Positions 8,549 through 17,589 of a DNA stretch of 64,000 bases are shown here, piece by piece. Position 1 is the stretch's first letter; each line of letters starts with the position of its first letter. Source of the stretch: Azospirillum brasilense (GTDB lineage Bacteria; Pseudomonadota; Alphaproteobacteria; Azospirillales; Azospirillaceae); NCBI RefSeq assembly GCF_001315015.1, contig NZ_CP012914.1:2887001-2951000 (forward strand), read 5' to 3'. The translations under genes were made by a program, and so were the position numbers. Below the pieces are notes generated by a model, which was not told the origin of the DNA, did not search any database, and saw only the letters and a list, made by a program, of their open reading frames with translations.

Positions 8549-10108
8549 ATGTTCGACTTTGCCGCCACCGAGCTGCAGCGCATCGACGAGGTTCTGGAGC
8601 CCAAGCTGGCCTGGGCGCGGGAACGGCAGACCCACTGCGAGCAAATGGCGCTCGATGCCTCCCGGCTGCTGGCTTGCGTGGAGGATCGGTTGAGCGACTA
8701 CGCCTCCCAAGGGTTCTTCCGCCGCTGTTGGTCCACGCTGTCCGGCAAGAGCGGAGAGGTGGAGCGGGCCAACGCGCATGACCTCATCGAGATGCAGAAG
8801 CACGCTTGGCGCTACATCAACCTGCTGCAGGAGCGCGACCTGCTGATGGCCCATTCGGTCATCACGGTGAAGAACAATCTGCTGACCCTGTCCGTCCAGC
8901 AAAACGAGACGCGCAGCGAGATCACCCGACTGGCCGAACGGGTCTACGACCGTTTTGTCGCGCTGGAGAGCCGGGTGGACCAGATCGAGGTCGCCAGCAA
9001 CATCCACCGCTGGCTGCTGACCATCGAAACCCGGGAGTACGACGAAAAATACGCCCCCTGCTTGCGGCTGCTTCGGGTGGTCGGTGATTTCCACACGCTG
9101 AAAGGTGAGTCCTGGAACGCGGACGAGCTGAAGTACCTTCAGAAGGCGCTTCGCGACGTCGGACTGAACCCCAAGCAGGCGTGGACGCTGAACGATCTCG
9201 TCAATGGGCTGATCGACGAAATTGAGGGGCATGGCTTCGATACTTTCGCCGCGCTGACCGAGATCGACCGCGAGCAGCGCATCGACAGCGGCTTCGTGCT
9301 CGACGCCATTGCGGCTCCGGCCTTTGGCGCGCTCTACCAGGTGAAGAACAACTACACCGTCAGCTCGCGCGTCATCCGGGCCCTGCAAAAACGGCTGGAG
9401 GTTAGCCATGCCGACGCCATGAAGATGATCCTGCACGATTTTGTGGCGGAGCATGGAGTCAACACCTCGTCGTCGATCCCCCTGCAACACCTCGCGGTGG
9501 AACTGCTGGGCTGTTGGAGTCTGGCGCGACGGCTGGCCCTGGCCGGGGAAACTGCTGGCAAGGCCAGCCCCAAGGCGCGGGTGACGGCGGAGCAGGGCGC
9601 GCCCGCGGCCGATGGGGAGGAGGCGGTCCAGCCGACTCTGCGACACAACAATCAAGTCGACGTGCTGCCATACCGGGATCGGGATCATGCCTCGCAATCG
9701 CAGCGGTACCGGCAGCTCATCACCAAATGCCTTTTGGAATATCAGGACGGTGATTTTTACGTTGGTGCCAAAATTCCTGCCGAAAAGGAGAGAGTGGCAA
9801 GGAAATGCTTTCACATTGATCGCTATGTCAAGGTTCTCGGCTTGATTGACACGACGTTCTTTGGTGGATGCGAAGAAGGTATGGCGATTTGCGATAACGG
9901 AATATATTGGGTCAACCCTGATGCTCCGACGAACCGAAGGTTTATGAGTTGGGGAGATCTGATTTCCAGCAAGCATTCTATAGCCGCGAAAAATGATAAG
10001 GTCTGTTTCGGTCAGAGCAAATACTTCTTGCCACTGGGGTGCAAGCTTTCCGCCAAGTACGTTGTGCGGATGATTGTTGACCTCGTCGCGCGGCTGGAGG
10101 CAGGCTGA
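8549..10108 (+). CDS. Large helical protein with C-terminal PH-like domain, partner of the 7042 gene
   Basis: 519 residues, starting 10 bp after the preceding gene with a GAGGAAG ribosome site. Residues 1-150 are predicted helical/coiled coil (LLQERDLLMAHSVITVKNNL; RSEITRLAERVYDRFVALES) and vaguely recall YjcZ/RdcB-type regulators of dynamin-like GTPases. A Pro/Ala-rich linker at ~335-365 leads to a C-terminal domain (LGLIDTTFFGGCEEGMAICD, NGIYWVN, FMSWGDL) that looks like a small bacterial PH-like beta-domain. The C-terminal codons are clearly less GC-rich than the rest. Function is unknown; tight coupling suggests it acts with its neighbour. Confidence 0.55.
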   Translation: MFDFAATELQRIDEVLEPKLAWARERQTHCEQMALDASRLLACVEDRLSDYASQGFFRRCWSTLSGKSGEVERANAHDLIEMQKHAWRYINLLQERDLLMAHSVITVKNNLLTLSVQQNETRSEITRLAERVYDRFVALESRVDQIEVASNIHRWLLTIETREYDEKYAPCLRLLRVVGDFHTLKGESWNADELKYLQKALRDVGLNPKQAWTLNDLVNGLIDEIEGHGFDTFAALTEIDREQRIDSGFVLDAIAAPAFGALYQVKNNYTVSSRVIRALQKRLEVSHADAMKMILHDFVAEHGVNTSSSIPLQHLAVELLGCWSLARRLALAGETAGKASPKARVTAEQGAPAADGEEAVQPTLRHNNQVDVLPYRDRDHASQSQRYRQLITKCLLEYQDGDFYVGAKIPAEKERVARKCFHIDRYVKVLGLIDTTFFGGCEEGMAICDNGIYWVNPDAPTNRRFMSWGDLISSKHSIAAKNDKVCFGQSKYFLPLGCKLSAKYVVRMIVDLVARLEAG

Positions 10109-10147
10109 CCGTCGTGCCCTTGGCAACGCGGACCTTAGAGGGCGGTC

Positions 10148-10277
10148 TCAATGAACAAGCGCAACACCGGCGGATTGGCTGGCGATCTCGGCGGCGGCTT
10201 GCTCGGCGAGCATCTCGTCGTAGACCTCCTCGGGTGATTTCCCTCCGAGGCACTTCCTGGGGCGCCCGTTGATTTCC
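10148..10277 (-). pseudogene. IS30 family transposase, C-terminal fragment
   Basis: The minus strand reads EINGRPRKCLGGKSPEEVYD, the typical C-terminal motif of IS30 transposases (LNxRPRKxLGxxTPxE), followed by a stop. The fragment is cut at 10277 exactly where the IS66 end GTAAGCG begins, so IS66 inserted into, or recombined with, an older IS30. Confidence 0.75.
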
Positions 10278-10293
10278 GTAAGCGTCCGCCGAG

Positions 10294-11940
10294 CTACGCG
10301 GCGTCGGCGTTTCCGGTGACGCCGTCGGCCTTGATCCAGTTCCAGGGCAGCAGTTCGTCGATGCGGCTGATCTTGTGATCGGCGATGCGGGCGATCACAT
10401 CGCGCAGGTACGCCTCGGGGTCGAGCCCGTTGAGCTTGGCCGTTTCGATGAGCGTGTACATCGCCGCGGCCCGTTCGCCCCCGACGTCGGCTCCGGCGAA
10501 CAGCCAGTTCTTCCGCCCCAGCACGACAGCGCGCAACGCCCGTTCGGCGGCGTTGTTGTCGATCTCCAGTCGGCCATCGTCCAGGTAACGGGTCAGCGCC
10601 GTCCAGCGGTTGAGCATGTAGCGCACCGCCTTGGCGGTGTCCGACTTGCCGTCAAGCCGGCCCAGCGTCTCCTCCAGCCAGGCCTTCAACGCGGCCATTT
10701 TCGGGGCGGCCTCGGCCTGACGCACGCGCCGGCGCTCATCGGCGTCCTGGCCGGCGATCCTGGCCTCCACCGCATACAGCTCGCCGATCCGCCGCAAAGC
10801 CTCCGCCGCGATCGGCGCCTTGCCCTTGGCCGAAACCGCCACGTCGTGGAACTTGCGACGGCCATGGGCCATGCAGCCAATTTCGATGATCCGGGCCCGC
10901 CCGTCGGGCCCCGGTTCGTACAGGCCGTTGAACCCGGCATAGCCGTCGGCTTGCAGCGCCCCTTGGAAATCCTTCAGGTGGCCGCACGGATGCTCGCCGC
11001 CGCGCCCGGGGCTGTAGCGGTACAGCGCCGCCGGAGGTGACGGGCCGTTCCAGGGGCGATCATCGCGCAGGTAGACCCACAGGTAGCCGGTCTTGGTCCG
11101 CCCGGCCCCCGGGCTCAGCACCGGGACCGGCGTGTCGTCGGCGTGCAGCTTGGCGGAACCGATGACGCTGGTTTCGATCGCCTGGATCAGCGGGCGCAGC
11201 AGCCGAGCCGCGTGGCCGACCTGATCGGCCAGGGTGGAGCGGCTCAACTCCAGGCCCAGGCGGGTGAAGATCTCCGCCTGACGGTACAGCGGCAGATGAT
11301 CGTCGAATTTGCTCACCAGCAGGTGGGCCAGCAGCCCCGGCCCGAACAGGCCACGCTCGATCGGCAGCGACGCCGGTACCTGGGTGATCGCCTCGCAGCG
11401 CCGGCACGAGAACTTCGGGCGGACGTGCTCGACCACCTTGAAGTGCGCCGGCACGTATTCCAACTGCCGGGCGCGGTCCTCGCCCAGCCGGCGCAGCGCG
11501 CCGCCGCACTGCGCGCAGGTGCAGGTCCCGCCGGCGGGCTCGTGCACCCGTTCCTCGCGCGGCAGATGCTCGGGCGGCAGCATGCGCCTGGGCCGGCGCT
11601 TGGTGTCGGCGTCCACCGGCGGCGCGTCGGGCTGCGTGACGATGGCGGCCTGCTCGCCTTCGGCGGCTTCCAAGTCCTCCAGCGCCAGTTCCAACTGAGC
11701 GATGGTTCGGCCCAGCTTTTCCGAGGACTGGCCGAAGTGCATGCGGCGCAGCCGGGCGAGCTGAAGCTTCAGCTTCTCGATCTCCAGCGCCTTGCTCTTG
11801 ATGCCCTCCAGCGCCGCGCCGAGCGCCGCATCCTTGGCGCGCAACGCCGCCTCCTGGGCATGCAGCCGGGCCGCCTGCTCGGCAACGAGCTGACGCAACG
11901 CCGCGTTGTCGGCCAGAAGCTGGGCGGGATCGGAAACCAT
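10294..11940 (-). CDS. tnpC: IS66 family transposase TnpC
   Basis: This 548-residue DDE transposase begins with a leucine-zipper region ([20 protein letters not shown]). The zinc-finger-like [16 protein letters not shown] follows, then the IS66 catalytic core ([15 protein letters not shown] with a catalytic Asp; [34 protein letters not shown]). The C-terminus has [15 protein letters not shown], the common IS66 tail. Length and motifs are complete. In IS66, TnpC is the catalytic subunit. It is preceded by tnpB with an 85-bp gap. Because tnpA is interrupted, this copy may be immobile unless helped in trans. Confidence 0.92.
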   Translation of the reverse strand: MVSDPAQLLADNAALRQLVAEQAARLHAQEAALRAKDAALGAALEGIKSKALEIEKLKLQLARLRRMHFGQSSEKLGRTIAQLELALEDLEAAEGEQAAIVTQPDAPPVDADTKRRPRRMLPPEHLPREERVHEPAGGTCTCAQCGGALRRLGEDRARQLEYVPAHFKVVEHVRPKFSCRRCEAITQVPASLPIERGLFGPGLLAHLLVSKFDDHLPLYRQAEIFTRLGLELSRSTLADQVGHAARLLRPLIQAIETSVIGSAKLHADDTPVPVLSPGAGRTKTGYLWVYLRDDRPWNGPSPPAALYRYSPGRGGEHPCGHLKDFQGALQADGYAGFNGLYEPGPDGRARIIEIGCMAHGRRKFHDVAVSAKGKAPIAAEALRRIGELYAVEARIAGQDADERRRVRQAEAAPKMAALKAWLEETLGRLDGKSDTAKAVRYMLNRWTALTRYLDDGRLEIDNNAAERALRAVVLGRKNWLFAGADVGGERAAAMYTLIETAKLNGLDPEAYLRDVIARIADHKISRIDELLPWNWIKADGVTGNADAA

Positions 11941-12024
11941 GGCGCGATTTTACCAGGACACCGGGATCCCGACGACCGGCCCGAGGGCGGCTGAGTCACC
12001 GTGTCGCGCCCGGCCCGCTGCGGC

Positions 12025-12372
12025 TCAGCCGGCCAAGTCGGGTTTCCAGGTCCGTTCCGCCGCGCGCCAGTCCAGCCCTTCCACGAGCATCGCCAGCTCC
12101 GCCGGGGTTAGCGTCACCACGCCCTCGCGCGACACCGGCCAGACGAACCGGCCGCGCTGAAGGCGCTTGGCGAACAGGCACAGGCCGTTGGTGTCGTAGT
12201 AGAGAATCTTGATCTTGTCGCCGCGGCGCCCGCGGAAGAGGAAGAGATGGCCGCTGTGCGGGTCTTGGGCAAGGCGTTCCTGCACCAGCAACGCCAAACT
12301 CGCCCAGCCCTTGCGCATGTCGGTGTGCCCGGTGGCCAGCCACACCCGCACCCCGCTCGGCACCGGGATCAT
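12025..12372 (-). CDS. tnpB: IS66 family accessory protein TnpB
   Basis: A 115-residue complete TnpB starts MIPVPSGVRVWLATGHTDMR and carries GWASLALLVQERL, GHLFLFRGRRGDKIKILYYD and the C-terminal KRLQRGRFVWP block. It is required with TnpA and TnpC for IS66 transposition; its biochemical role is poorly known. The start codon overlaps the tnpA stop by 4 nt, the usual coupled arrangement. It gives the reference that shows how the copy at 1478 is truncated. Confidence 0.9.
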   Translation of the reverse strand: MIPVPSGVRVWLATGHTDMRKGWASLALLVQERLAQDPHSGHLFLFRGRRGDKIKILYYDTNGLCLFAKRLQRGRFVWPVSREGVVTLTPAELAMLVEGLDWRAAERTWKPDLAG

Positions 12373-12555
12373 GCCAGGGCACCAATGACGGCCGCCGCCA
12401 GGGCCGGGCCGACCGGCCCTTCCAGACGCAGGCGTGCCCCGCTGGGCAGGAGGACCTCAAGGATCGCCGGGCTCGTGGCCTGCGGCACCGGAGGAGGCAA
12501 TGGTCCAGGGGGCTCCGCGACCGGCGGCTCCGTTACGGTCGGCTCCGGCGTGATG

Positions 12556-13870
12556 GGGACTGTCTGAAATTTCGTGTACGGGCCATAACTTCGGGACCGA
12601 AGGAGGCCCCGCATGGCACGACGCAAACACCCCAGCATTCCGGATGCGCTGCTTGACCAATTGCTCGCCGGCGCCGATCCGAAGAGTGCCTTCGCCAAGG
12701 ATGGCCTGCTCGATGAGCTGAAGAAGGCGCTCGCCGAGCGGGCGCTGAACGCCGAGATCGACCATCACCTGGAGAGCGGTGAGCCGGACGGGCGGTCCAA
12801 CAGCCGCAACGGCTATGGGCGCAAGACGGTGCTCACTGACACCGGCAAGATCGCCCTGGAGGTGCCGCGCGACCGGCTCGGCACCTTCGACCCGCAGCTC
12901 ATCGCCAAGTACCAGCGCCGCTTCCCGGGCTTCGACGAGAAGATCATCTCCATGTACGCCCGCGGCATGAGCGTGCGGGAGATCCAGGGACATCTGCGCG
13001 AGTTGTACGGCATCGAGGTCTCGCCCGACCTGGTCAGCGCCGTCACCGACGCCGTGCTGGAGGAGGTAGCGGCCTGGCAGGAGCGCCCGCTGGAGCCGCT
13101 TTACCCGCTGGTCTTCTTCGACGCGCTGCGGGTCAAGGTGCGCGACGAGGGCACGGTGCGCAACAAGGCGGTCCATGTCGCGCTCGGCGTGCGGCCCGAC
13201 GGCACCAAGGAGGTGCTGGGGCTGTGGATCGAGCAGACCGAGGGCGCCAAGTTCTGGCTGCGCGTCATGAGCGAGCTGAAGAACCGCGGGGTGGAGGACG
13301 TGCTGATCGCCATCGTCGATGGCCTGAAGGGCTTTCCCGAGGCGATCACCGCGGTGTTTCCGCAGGCCCAGGTGCAAACCTGCATCGTCCACCTCATTCG
13401 CGGGTCGCTGGAGTTCGTGTCCTGGAAGGACCGCCGGGCGGTCGCGGCGGCGCTGAAGGAGGTTTACCGGGCCACCGACGCGGCCGCTGGGGAACGAGCC
13501 CTGGAGGCGTTTGCTGCCGGCCCCTGGGGCACCAAGTATCCGGCGATCGCCCTGGCTTGGCGGCGCAACTGGGTGGCGGTGATCCCCTTCTTCGCGTTCC
13601 CTGACGACGTCCGCCGGATCGTCTACACCACGAATGCCATTGAGGCGCTGAACGCGAAGCTGCGCCGGGCGGTGCGCACCCGCGGCCACTTCCCGACCGA
13701 CGACAGCGCGCTGAAGCTGCTGTTCCTGGTCTTGAACCAAGTCACCAAAGACTGGAAGATGCCACCACGCGAGTGGGGCATGGCGAAAGCCCAGCTCGCC
13801 ATCCTGTTCGAGGACCGGTTCTCGCTCACCTGATCACAACCGGCCCGTACACGGAATTCCTGACAGTCCC
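12556..13870 (+). mobile_element. IS256 family insertion sequence, apparently complete
   Basis: The ends are imperfect inverted repeats: GGGACTGTCTGAAATTTCGT on the left and, read inward from the right, GGGACTGTCAGGAATTCCGT. It is flanked by the 8-bp direct repeat GCGTGATG (12548-12555 and 13871-13878). This is a normal IS256 duplication length and marks a clean insertion into IS66 tnpA. Confidence 0.9.
12613..13833 (+). CDS. IS256 family transposase (mutator type)
   Basis: A full-length 406-residue transposase. It opens with MARRKHPSIPDALLDQLLAG, then NSRNGYGRKTVLTDTGKIAL and EVPRDRLGTFDPQLIAKYQR. The catalytic core includes PLVFFDALRVKVRDEG (first Asp), LIAIVDGLKGFPEAI (second Asp) and VYTTNAIEALNAKLRRAVRT near the C-terminal Glu region. 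Length and motifs agree with an active mutator-family DDE enzyme. It is the only gene of the element and runs opposite to the host IS66 genes. No lesion is visible. Confidence 0.93.
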   Translation: MARRKHPSIPDALLDQLLAGADPKSAFAKDGLLDELKKALAERALNAEIDHHLESGEPDGRSNSRNGYGRKTVLTDTGKIALEVPRDRLGTFDPQLIAKYQRRFPGFDEKIISMYARGMSVREIQGHLRELYGIEVSPDLVSAVTDAVLEEVAAWQERPLEPLYPLVFFDALRVKVRDEGTVRNKAVHVALGVRPDGTKEVLGLWIEQTEGAKFWLRVMSELKNRGVEDVLIAIVDGLKGFPEAITAVFPQAQVQTCIVHLIRGSLEFVSWKDRRAVAAALKEVYRATDAAAGERALEAFAAGPWGTKYPAIALAWRRNWVAVIPFFAFPDDVRRIVYTTNAIEALNAKLRRAVRTRGHFPTDDSALKLLFLVLNQVTKDWKMPPREWGMAKAQLAILFEDRFSLT

Positions 13871-14188
13871 GCGTGATGGTCACCGCGACGAAGCTGGACG
13901 GTTCGGCCATGGCGGTCCCCGTGGCCTTCATCAGCCCCCGCCAGCAATACAGCAGGCTTTCGTGCACGCCCAGCCGGCGGGCCGCTTCCGTCACCACCAC
14001 GCCGGGGCGGAACGCCTCCTCGACCATCCGTACCTTTTCCGCCGGCGTGTAATTCCGCCGCCGCTCCGTTCCCGTCAGAACCTCGACCCGCTGATAAGCC
14101 ATGACGTTTGCAACTCGTTTGCGTCCGCGCGATGACGCGCCGCGCAAACCTCAAACGCCGGACCCTACTTTGCCAAGGCGGTCCTCAC

Positions 14189-14780
14189 TGGAGGCGTACC
14201 GACAACCGGAGAGCGCCGACGAAAGTCGTCGTCTTCCAGTGCCCATGGGGAACCGCAGCGCGGCAGCGTTCTCCTCGCGGCGCACGGCCGTACATCCGCG
14301 CCATATTGGTGGAGGTGCCGCATTCATCGATGAACACCAGCCGCTCCGGGTCCAGGTCCGTCTGGGCGTCGAACCAGGCTTGGCCGCTGTCGGCTATATC
14401 CGCTCGATCTTGTTCGGCAGCGTGCGCTGTCTTTTTTTCCGCGTCACGCCGTGACGTTGGAAGAACCGGCACACGATGCTGGGCAGTGGCCGATACTCCA
14501 CCGTCTCGTCCAGGCGCTCGGCTACCTCCGCCAAGGTCAGATCGGGCTTCTCCTCGATCCAGCCAAGGATGAGGTCCCGATGCTCGTCGATCCGATGCGA
14601 GCGGACATTGCCACCACGCTTGTCCGGGGTCAGATCGCCGTGCGTTCGTGCGCGGGCAACCCAGCGGATCGCCGAGGAAACCCCGACCTCGAAGCGCGCA
14701 GCTGCCGCCCGGCAAGAGGCTCCAGCCGCAACCGCCTCCACCACGCGCCGACGAAGATCGACCGACAGTGCTTTCGCCAT
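14189..14780 (-). pseudogene. IS630 family transposase, 3'-truncated by IS66
   Basis: The first frame (14394-14780) reads MAKALSVDLRRRVVEAVAAG and a paired helix-turn-helix domain. It stops near NKIERI, and a second frame continues with DPERLVFIDECGTSTNMARM, the first catalytic Asp block, and HWKTTTFVGALRL. IS630 genes often use a frameshift between two such frames, so the shift may be natural. The sequence ends at 14188 where the IS66 end begins, so the remaining DDE residues are missing. Confidence 0.8.
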
Positions 14781-15198
14781 CCAGACCGGTCTCCTTCAAG
14801 CGCTCTGAACCTTGAATCACACCGGCCCGCCTATGGGAATCCCCGATTCAAATACCCGGCAATCCGCTCTAGAGGGCGCACTCCTACGATGCGGCGTTCT
14901 CAAAAAAGCTAAATCATCTGAGCTCTGCTCTAAACAAACTCCCGAACTTGTGGATTACGCGCAACGTCTGCAAATGCTGCTATTCGTAGCCATGCTGATG
15001 TTAGTCGCGCATCGCAATGCGCGTTAGCGATTCCCTGGGCCCACGCCACTCCTCGAACCGGGGGGAGGGTGCGGCTAAGGTATATAAGCATTCAGCCACC
15101 GTTGGTCCAGGGATCGTCGTCTAGTGGTTGCGTTATCTTAGGAACTTTGCGATAAGCGATACTGCATCACGAACGTCGCCACTGGATCGCGCGTCATC
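14781..15198. other. Intergenic: IS630 outer end and a tRNA-like fragment
   Basis: The first ~80 bp hold the outer end of the IS630 remnant (accggcccgcctatggg and ggaatccccgattc). Then a lower-GC stretch precedes the caspase gene. At 15103-15131 the sequence gtcgtctagtggttgcg resembles the D-arm of a Glu/Gln/Asp tRNA, but the anticodon arm and 3' half are absent. I do not call a tRNA. No strong ribosome site precedes ATG 15199. Confidence 0.35.
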
Positions 15199-16467
15199 AT
15201 GACCGCTTACGTTTTTCAAAAGAAAACAACCTGTCCACCACTTCACGTACTTGTCATTTGCGCGGGCGTGTACGGCCGACGCGCGGAGGGCAAATTCGTC
15301 CCGTCTGCAGTTCAGTCCCTTCAATATATTGAACAGAGTGCTGCCCGCGCGGCACAGCATTGGATCGACGCAGACGCTCATGGCCGTCTCATCGGGCGGC
15401 AGCTCGGGACCGTTCAGCTATTGGTATCTGCGACCGATCCAAATTTTGCGTTTCAGGAGAGCACGCCGCTTCCGGCCATCTCGGAGAACGTGACTGCCGC
15501 CATCAGGACGTGGCTGAACGACTGCGCCACTGAGGGTGCACTTGGCGTCCTACATTGGATCGGTCATGGGATCACGCATGTCGAGTCGGGCACCAATGTT
15601 GTCGGCATTCAGACCCTCTGTGAGGATTCTGAACCGGATGCCATGCGGGTGATTGACATGGGGCGGCTCTACAGCAGCATGAGCCGTGGGCAAATTCCGA
15701 GCAACTGCATGTTGTTCATTGATGCGTGTCGTGAACTGACCGGTGGCGACGAGAAGAAGGTTATCAAGCTCGATCCACTCTGCGGTCTCCGCGTAGCGGC
15801 TCAGACATACGTTGATACGACCCATGCCTTCCGGCTGAGCGAGCCCGGTGATCGGACACTGGCGTTCCAGAAGCCAAATGCTGAGCTTGGGTTCAGAGGT
15901 GGAGCGTTGATGACCGAAGCACTCATCGATGCATTTCAGTATTACGCCGCGAAAGGTGGGGCTTTGGCCCCGTCCTCGGTCGACGTTCAGCAGCTGGAAG
16001 ACGCAGTTAGAGCACGTTTCTCGTGGTGGCGGTCCTTGTTTAAGGGGAAAAGGGTTCCGAGATTTCAGAGCATACGGTCAAGGATGCCAAGTACGTCGGT
16101 TGAATTTCTTCACGCCCTGGAACCACGAGCGATGCTTGATGTTTGCATTCGTAAACGCGGGGGTGGCGCTGTCTCAAAGACACCCTACGTGAGCGGATTG
16201 GAGACGCGGAAGAGCAGATCAACTTGCACCCATTCTGCGAACGGAGCAAGCTCGTTGGGTCATACTGCTCCACAGGCACTGCAGGCGTATGAGAGAAGCT
16301 GGCGAGGTGAGGTGATCCCGGGGGGATGGTGTTACTTCGGCTCAGTGCAGGACGTACACTCACCGCCCCACTACTTTAAAAATGTCGGGACCCCAGGTAT
16401 CTGCCCAGCCTTCAATTCCTCCGGCTTTCCTGACGAAGAAAGTCCGGGGCGAGTATGGGAGCTTTGA
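15199..16467 (+). CDS. Caspase-like (peptidase C14) protein
   Basis: 422 residues. A caspase/metacaspase fold is suggested by an N-terminal strand (LHVLVICAGVYG), the catalytic-His block GVLHWIGHGITH (His123) and the catalytic-Cys block NCMLFIDACREL (Cys177). Spacing between the two is normal for bacterial C14 proteases. No signal peptide is visible, so it is probably cytoplasmic. The C-terminal ~200 residues lack a recognised domain. It is coupled to the gene at 16470, 3 bp after its stop. Bacterial caspase-like proteases usually act in signalling or abortive defence by cleaving a partner; the substrate here is unknown. GC is lower than in the surrounding transposons. Confidence 0.75.
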   Translation: MTAYVFQKKTTCPPLHVLVICAGVYGRRAEGKFVPSAVQSLQYIEQSAARAAQHWIDADAHGRLIGRQLGTVQLLVSATDPNFAFQESTPLPAISENVTAAIRTWLNDCATEGALGVLHWIGHGITHVESGTNVVGIQTLCEDSEPDAMRVIDMGRLYSSMSRGQIPSNCMLFIDACRELTGGDEKKVIKLDPLCGLRVAAQTYVDTTHAFRLSEPGDRTLAFQKPNAELGFRGGALMTEALIDAFQYYAAKGGALAPSSVDVQQLEDAVRARFSWWRSLFKGKRVPRFQSIRSRMPSTSVEFLHALEPRAMLDVCIRKRGGGAVSKTPYVSGLETRKSRSTCTHSANGASSLGHTAPQALQAYERSWRGEVIPGGWCYFGSVQDVHSPPHYFKNVGTPGICPAFNSSGFPDEESPGRVWEL

Positions 16468-16469
16468 TC

Positions 16470-17576
16470 ATGGCTATTGCTGATCTGCGCAATCCCATTC
16501 TGGCCGGCCGCTTTTCCTCCTGGAACGGGAAGGTGGGAAACTTCGTCGTATCTCCCGACCTTCCAAGGGAGTTGGAGGAACTTCCCTCTGGTCCGACGTA
16601 TGTGCAGGTTGCAGCTCCCGATGGTGCTGTGGCGACGGGCAGCATTGAAATCCCCGAACCCCCGGACGCACGGGACCGCTTTCGTCTTTTTTCCGAGTTA
16701 TTGGCGCACGGTTCCTCGCAGACATGGCCGGAGAGACCGCGATTGCCTCAGGTTGCCCTCTGGAAAGTCGAGGAGCGCGCAACATTCCAACAGGTTTCAC
16801 CAAGAAAAGCAAGAAGGCGCGGTTATACGCTTCTGCTCGAAAATGAGCGAGCGATGATCTTAGAGTTCAGTGAGGGAAAAGATTGTCCATCGCTTTATGC
16901 GAGGTTGCCACCCAGCAAGCGTGCCCTGGAGATACATTTCCCTCTGGCAGGCGATTTGTACGCCGCCCCGCGAGAAATTCTGGGGCTAGATCGGCTGGCG
17001 CTAGCCACAACAACGGAAAGACTTGCAGAAGCGTTCCTCGGGTTCTTGCGGACCGACCTTAACAACAGCGCGGACCTGGTGGGCGAACGCCTCGTCAAAG
17101 CGGCCACGGAGACTTTGCGTAGGAATGAAGCCTTGTCGGTGATCGACCGGATTGCATTGGCTCATATCGCGATCCGTGGGGGCATGTCAGCTCAGATGAT
17201 TGAAGTCTTCAAAGCCGCTCTTAAACCCGATGATCCTCTTACCACACCAGACCTATATGCGCTTCACTGGCTCGTTGATTTCAGTCGCGCCAATTCCTTG
17301 AGCGGTTTTGGAAAGCGTCTGTTGGAGGCACTGACTCACCTCAAAGAGTCGATGCCAATCTGCAGCGAGACGGTTCGGCAGGTGATGGGCCTTTCCTCCT
17401 TCATTCGTGATGATCTGGAGGCGGAGGACCAGTACCCACCGGAACTTGACGGGATGTTTGAATGGCTGCGACGCCTTTGTGACGCAATGGTGTGGGAAGT
17501 TCCTTTCACCACCTTCCATGGACGAAGCCCCCTGGACCCGGTCGCGCAAGCGACGTCGGTAGCAAAAAAAAAATGA
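16470..17576 (+). CDS. Unknown partner of the caspase-like protein
   Basis: 368 residues. ATG 16470 follows GGGAG at a good distance; an upstream in-frame ATG (16455) overlaps the caspase gene. The N-terminal ~150 residues look beta-rich ([35 protein letters not shown]), the middle is alpha/beta, and residues ~200-340 are helical and repeat-like ([17 protein letters not shown]). It ends with a poly-lysine tail coded by an A-run. The second caspase gene (32661) is likewise followed by a coupled gene (31378-32664) of similar layout, so a protease-plus-adaptor or substrate pairing is plausible. No family was recognised. Confidence 0.6.
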   Translation: MAIADLRNPILAGRFSSWNGKVGNFVVSPDLPRELEELPSGPTYVQVAAPDGAVATGSIEIPEPPDARDRFRLFSELLAHGSSQTWPERPRLPQVALWKVEERATFQQVSPRKARRRGYTLLLENERAMILEFSEGKDCPSLYARLPPSKRALEIHFPLAGDLYAAPREILGLDRLALATTTERLAEAFLGFLRTDLNNSADLVGERLVKAATETLRRNEALSVIDRIALAHIAIRGGMSAQMIEVFKAALKPDDPLTTPDLYALHWLVDFSRANSLSGFGKRLLEALTHLKESMPICSETVRQVMGLSSFIRDDLEAEDQYPPELDGMFEWLRRLCDAMVWEVPFTTFHGRSPLDPVAQATSVAKKK

Positions 17577-17589
17577 GCATCTTCAGCCG

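Larger units (their letters stand above)
12369..14102 (-). pseudogene. tnpA: IS66 tnpA split by IS256
   Basis: The 5' part (13871-14102) reads MAYQRVEVLTGTERRRNYTP ... SSFVAVTIT. The 3' part (12369-12555) resumes EPTVTEPPVAEPPGPLP ... SPAILEVLLPSGARL. Joining them after removing IS256 and one 8-bp duplicate gives a continuous frame that matches the uninterrupted relative at 18769. The gene is inactive as it stands. Confidence 0.88.
10278..14188 (-). mobile_element. IS66 family element interrupted by IS256
   Basis: The ends are GTAAGCGTCCGCC at 10278 and, on the other strand, GTGAGGACCGCC ending at 14188. The gene order on the minus strand is tnpA-tnpB-tnpC. The tnpA gene is split by an IS256 element (12556-13870). 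No 8-bp target duplication matches across the outer ends, so flanks have been rearranged. Partial relatives occur at 1083-1636, 18684-19122 and 34258-34840. Confidence 0.8.

Noticed and set aside
15103-15131. A functional tRNA gene
   Set aside because: Only a D-arm-like block is present; anticodon arm, T-arm and acceptor pairing are missing.
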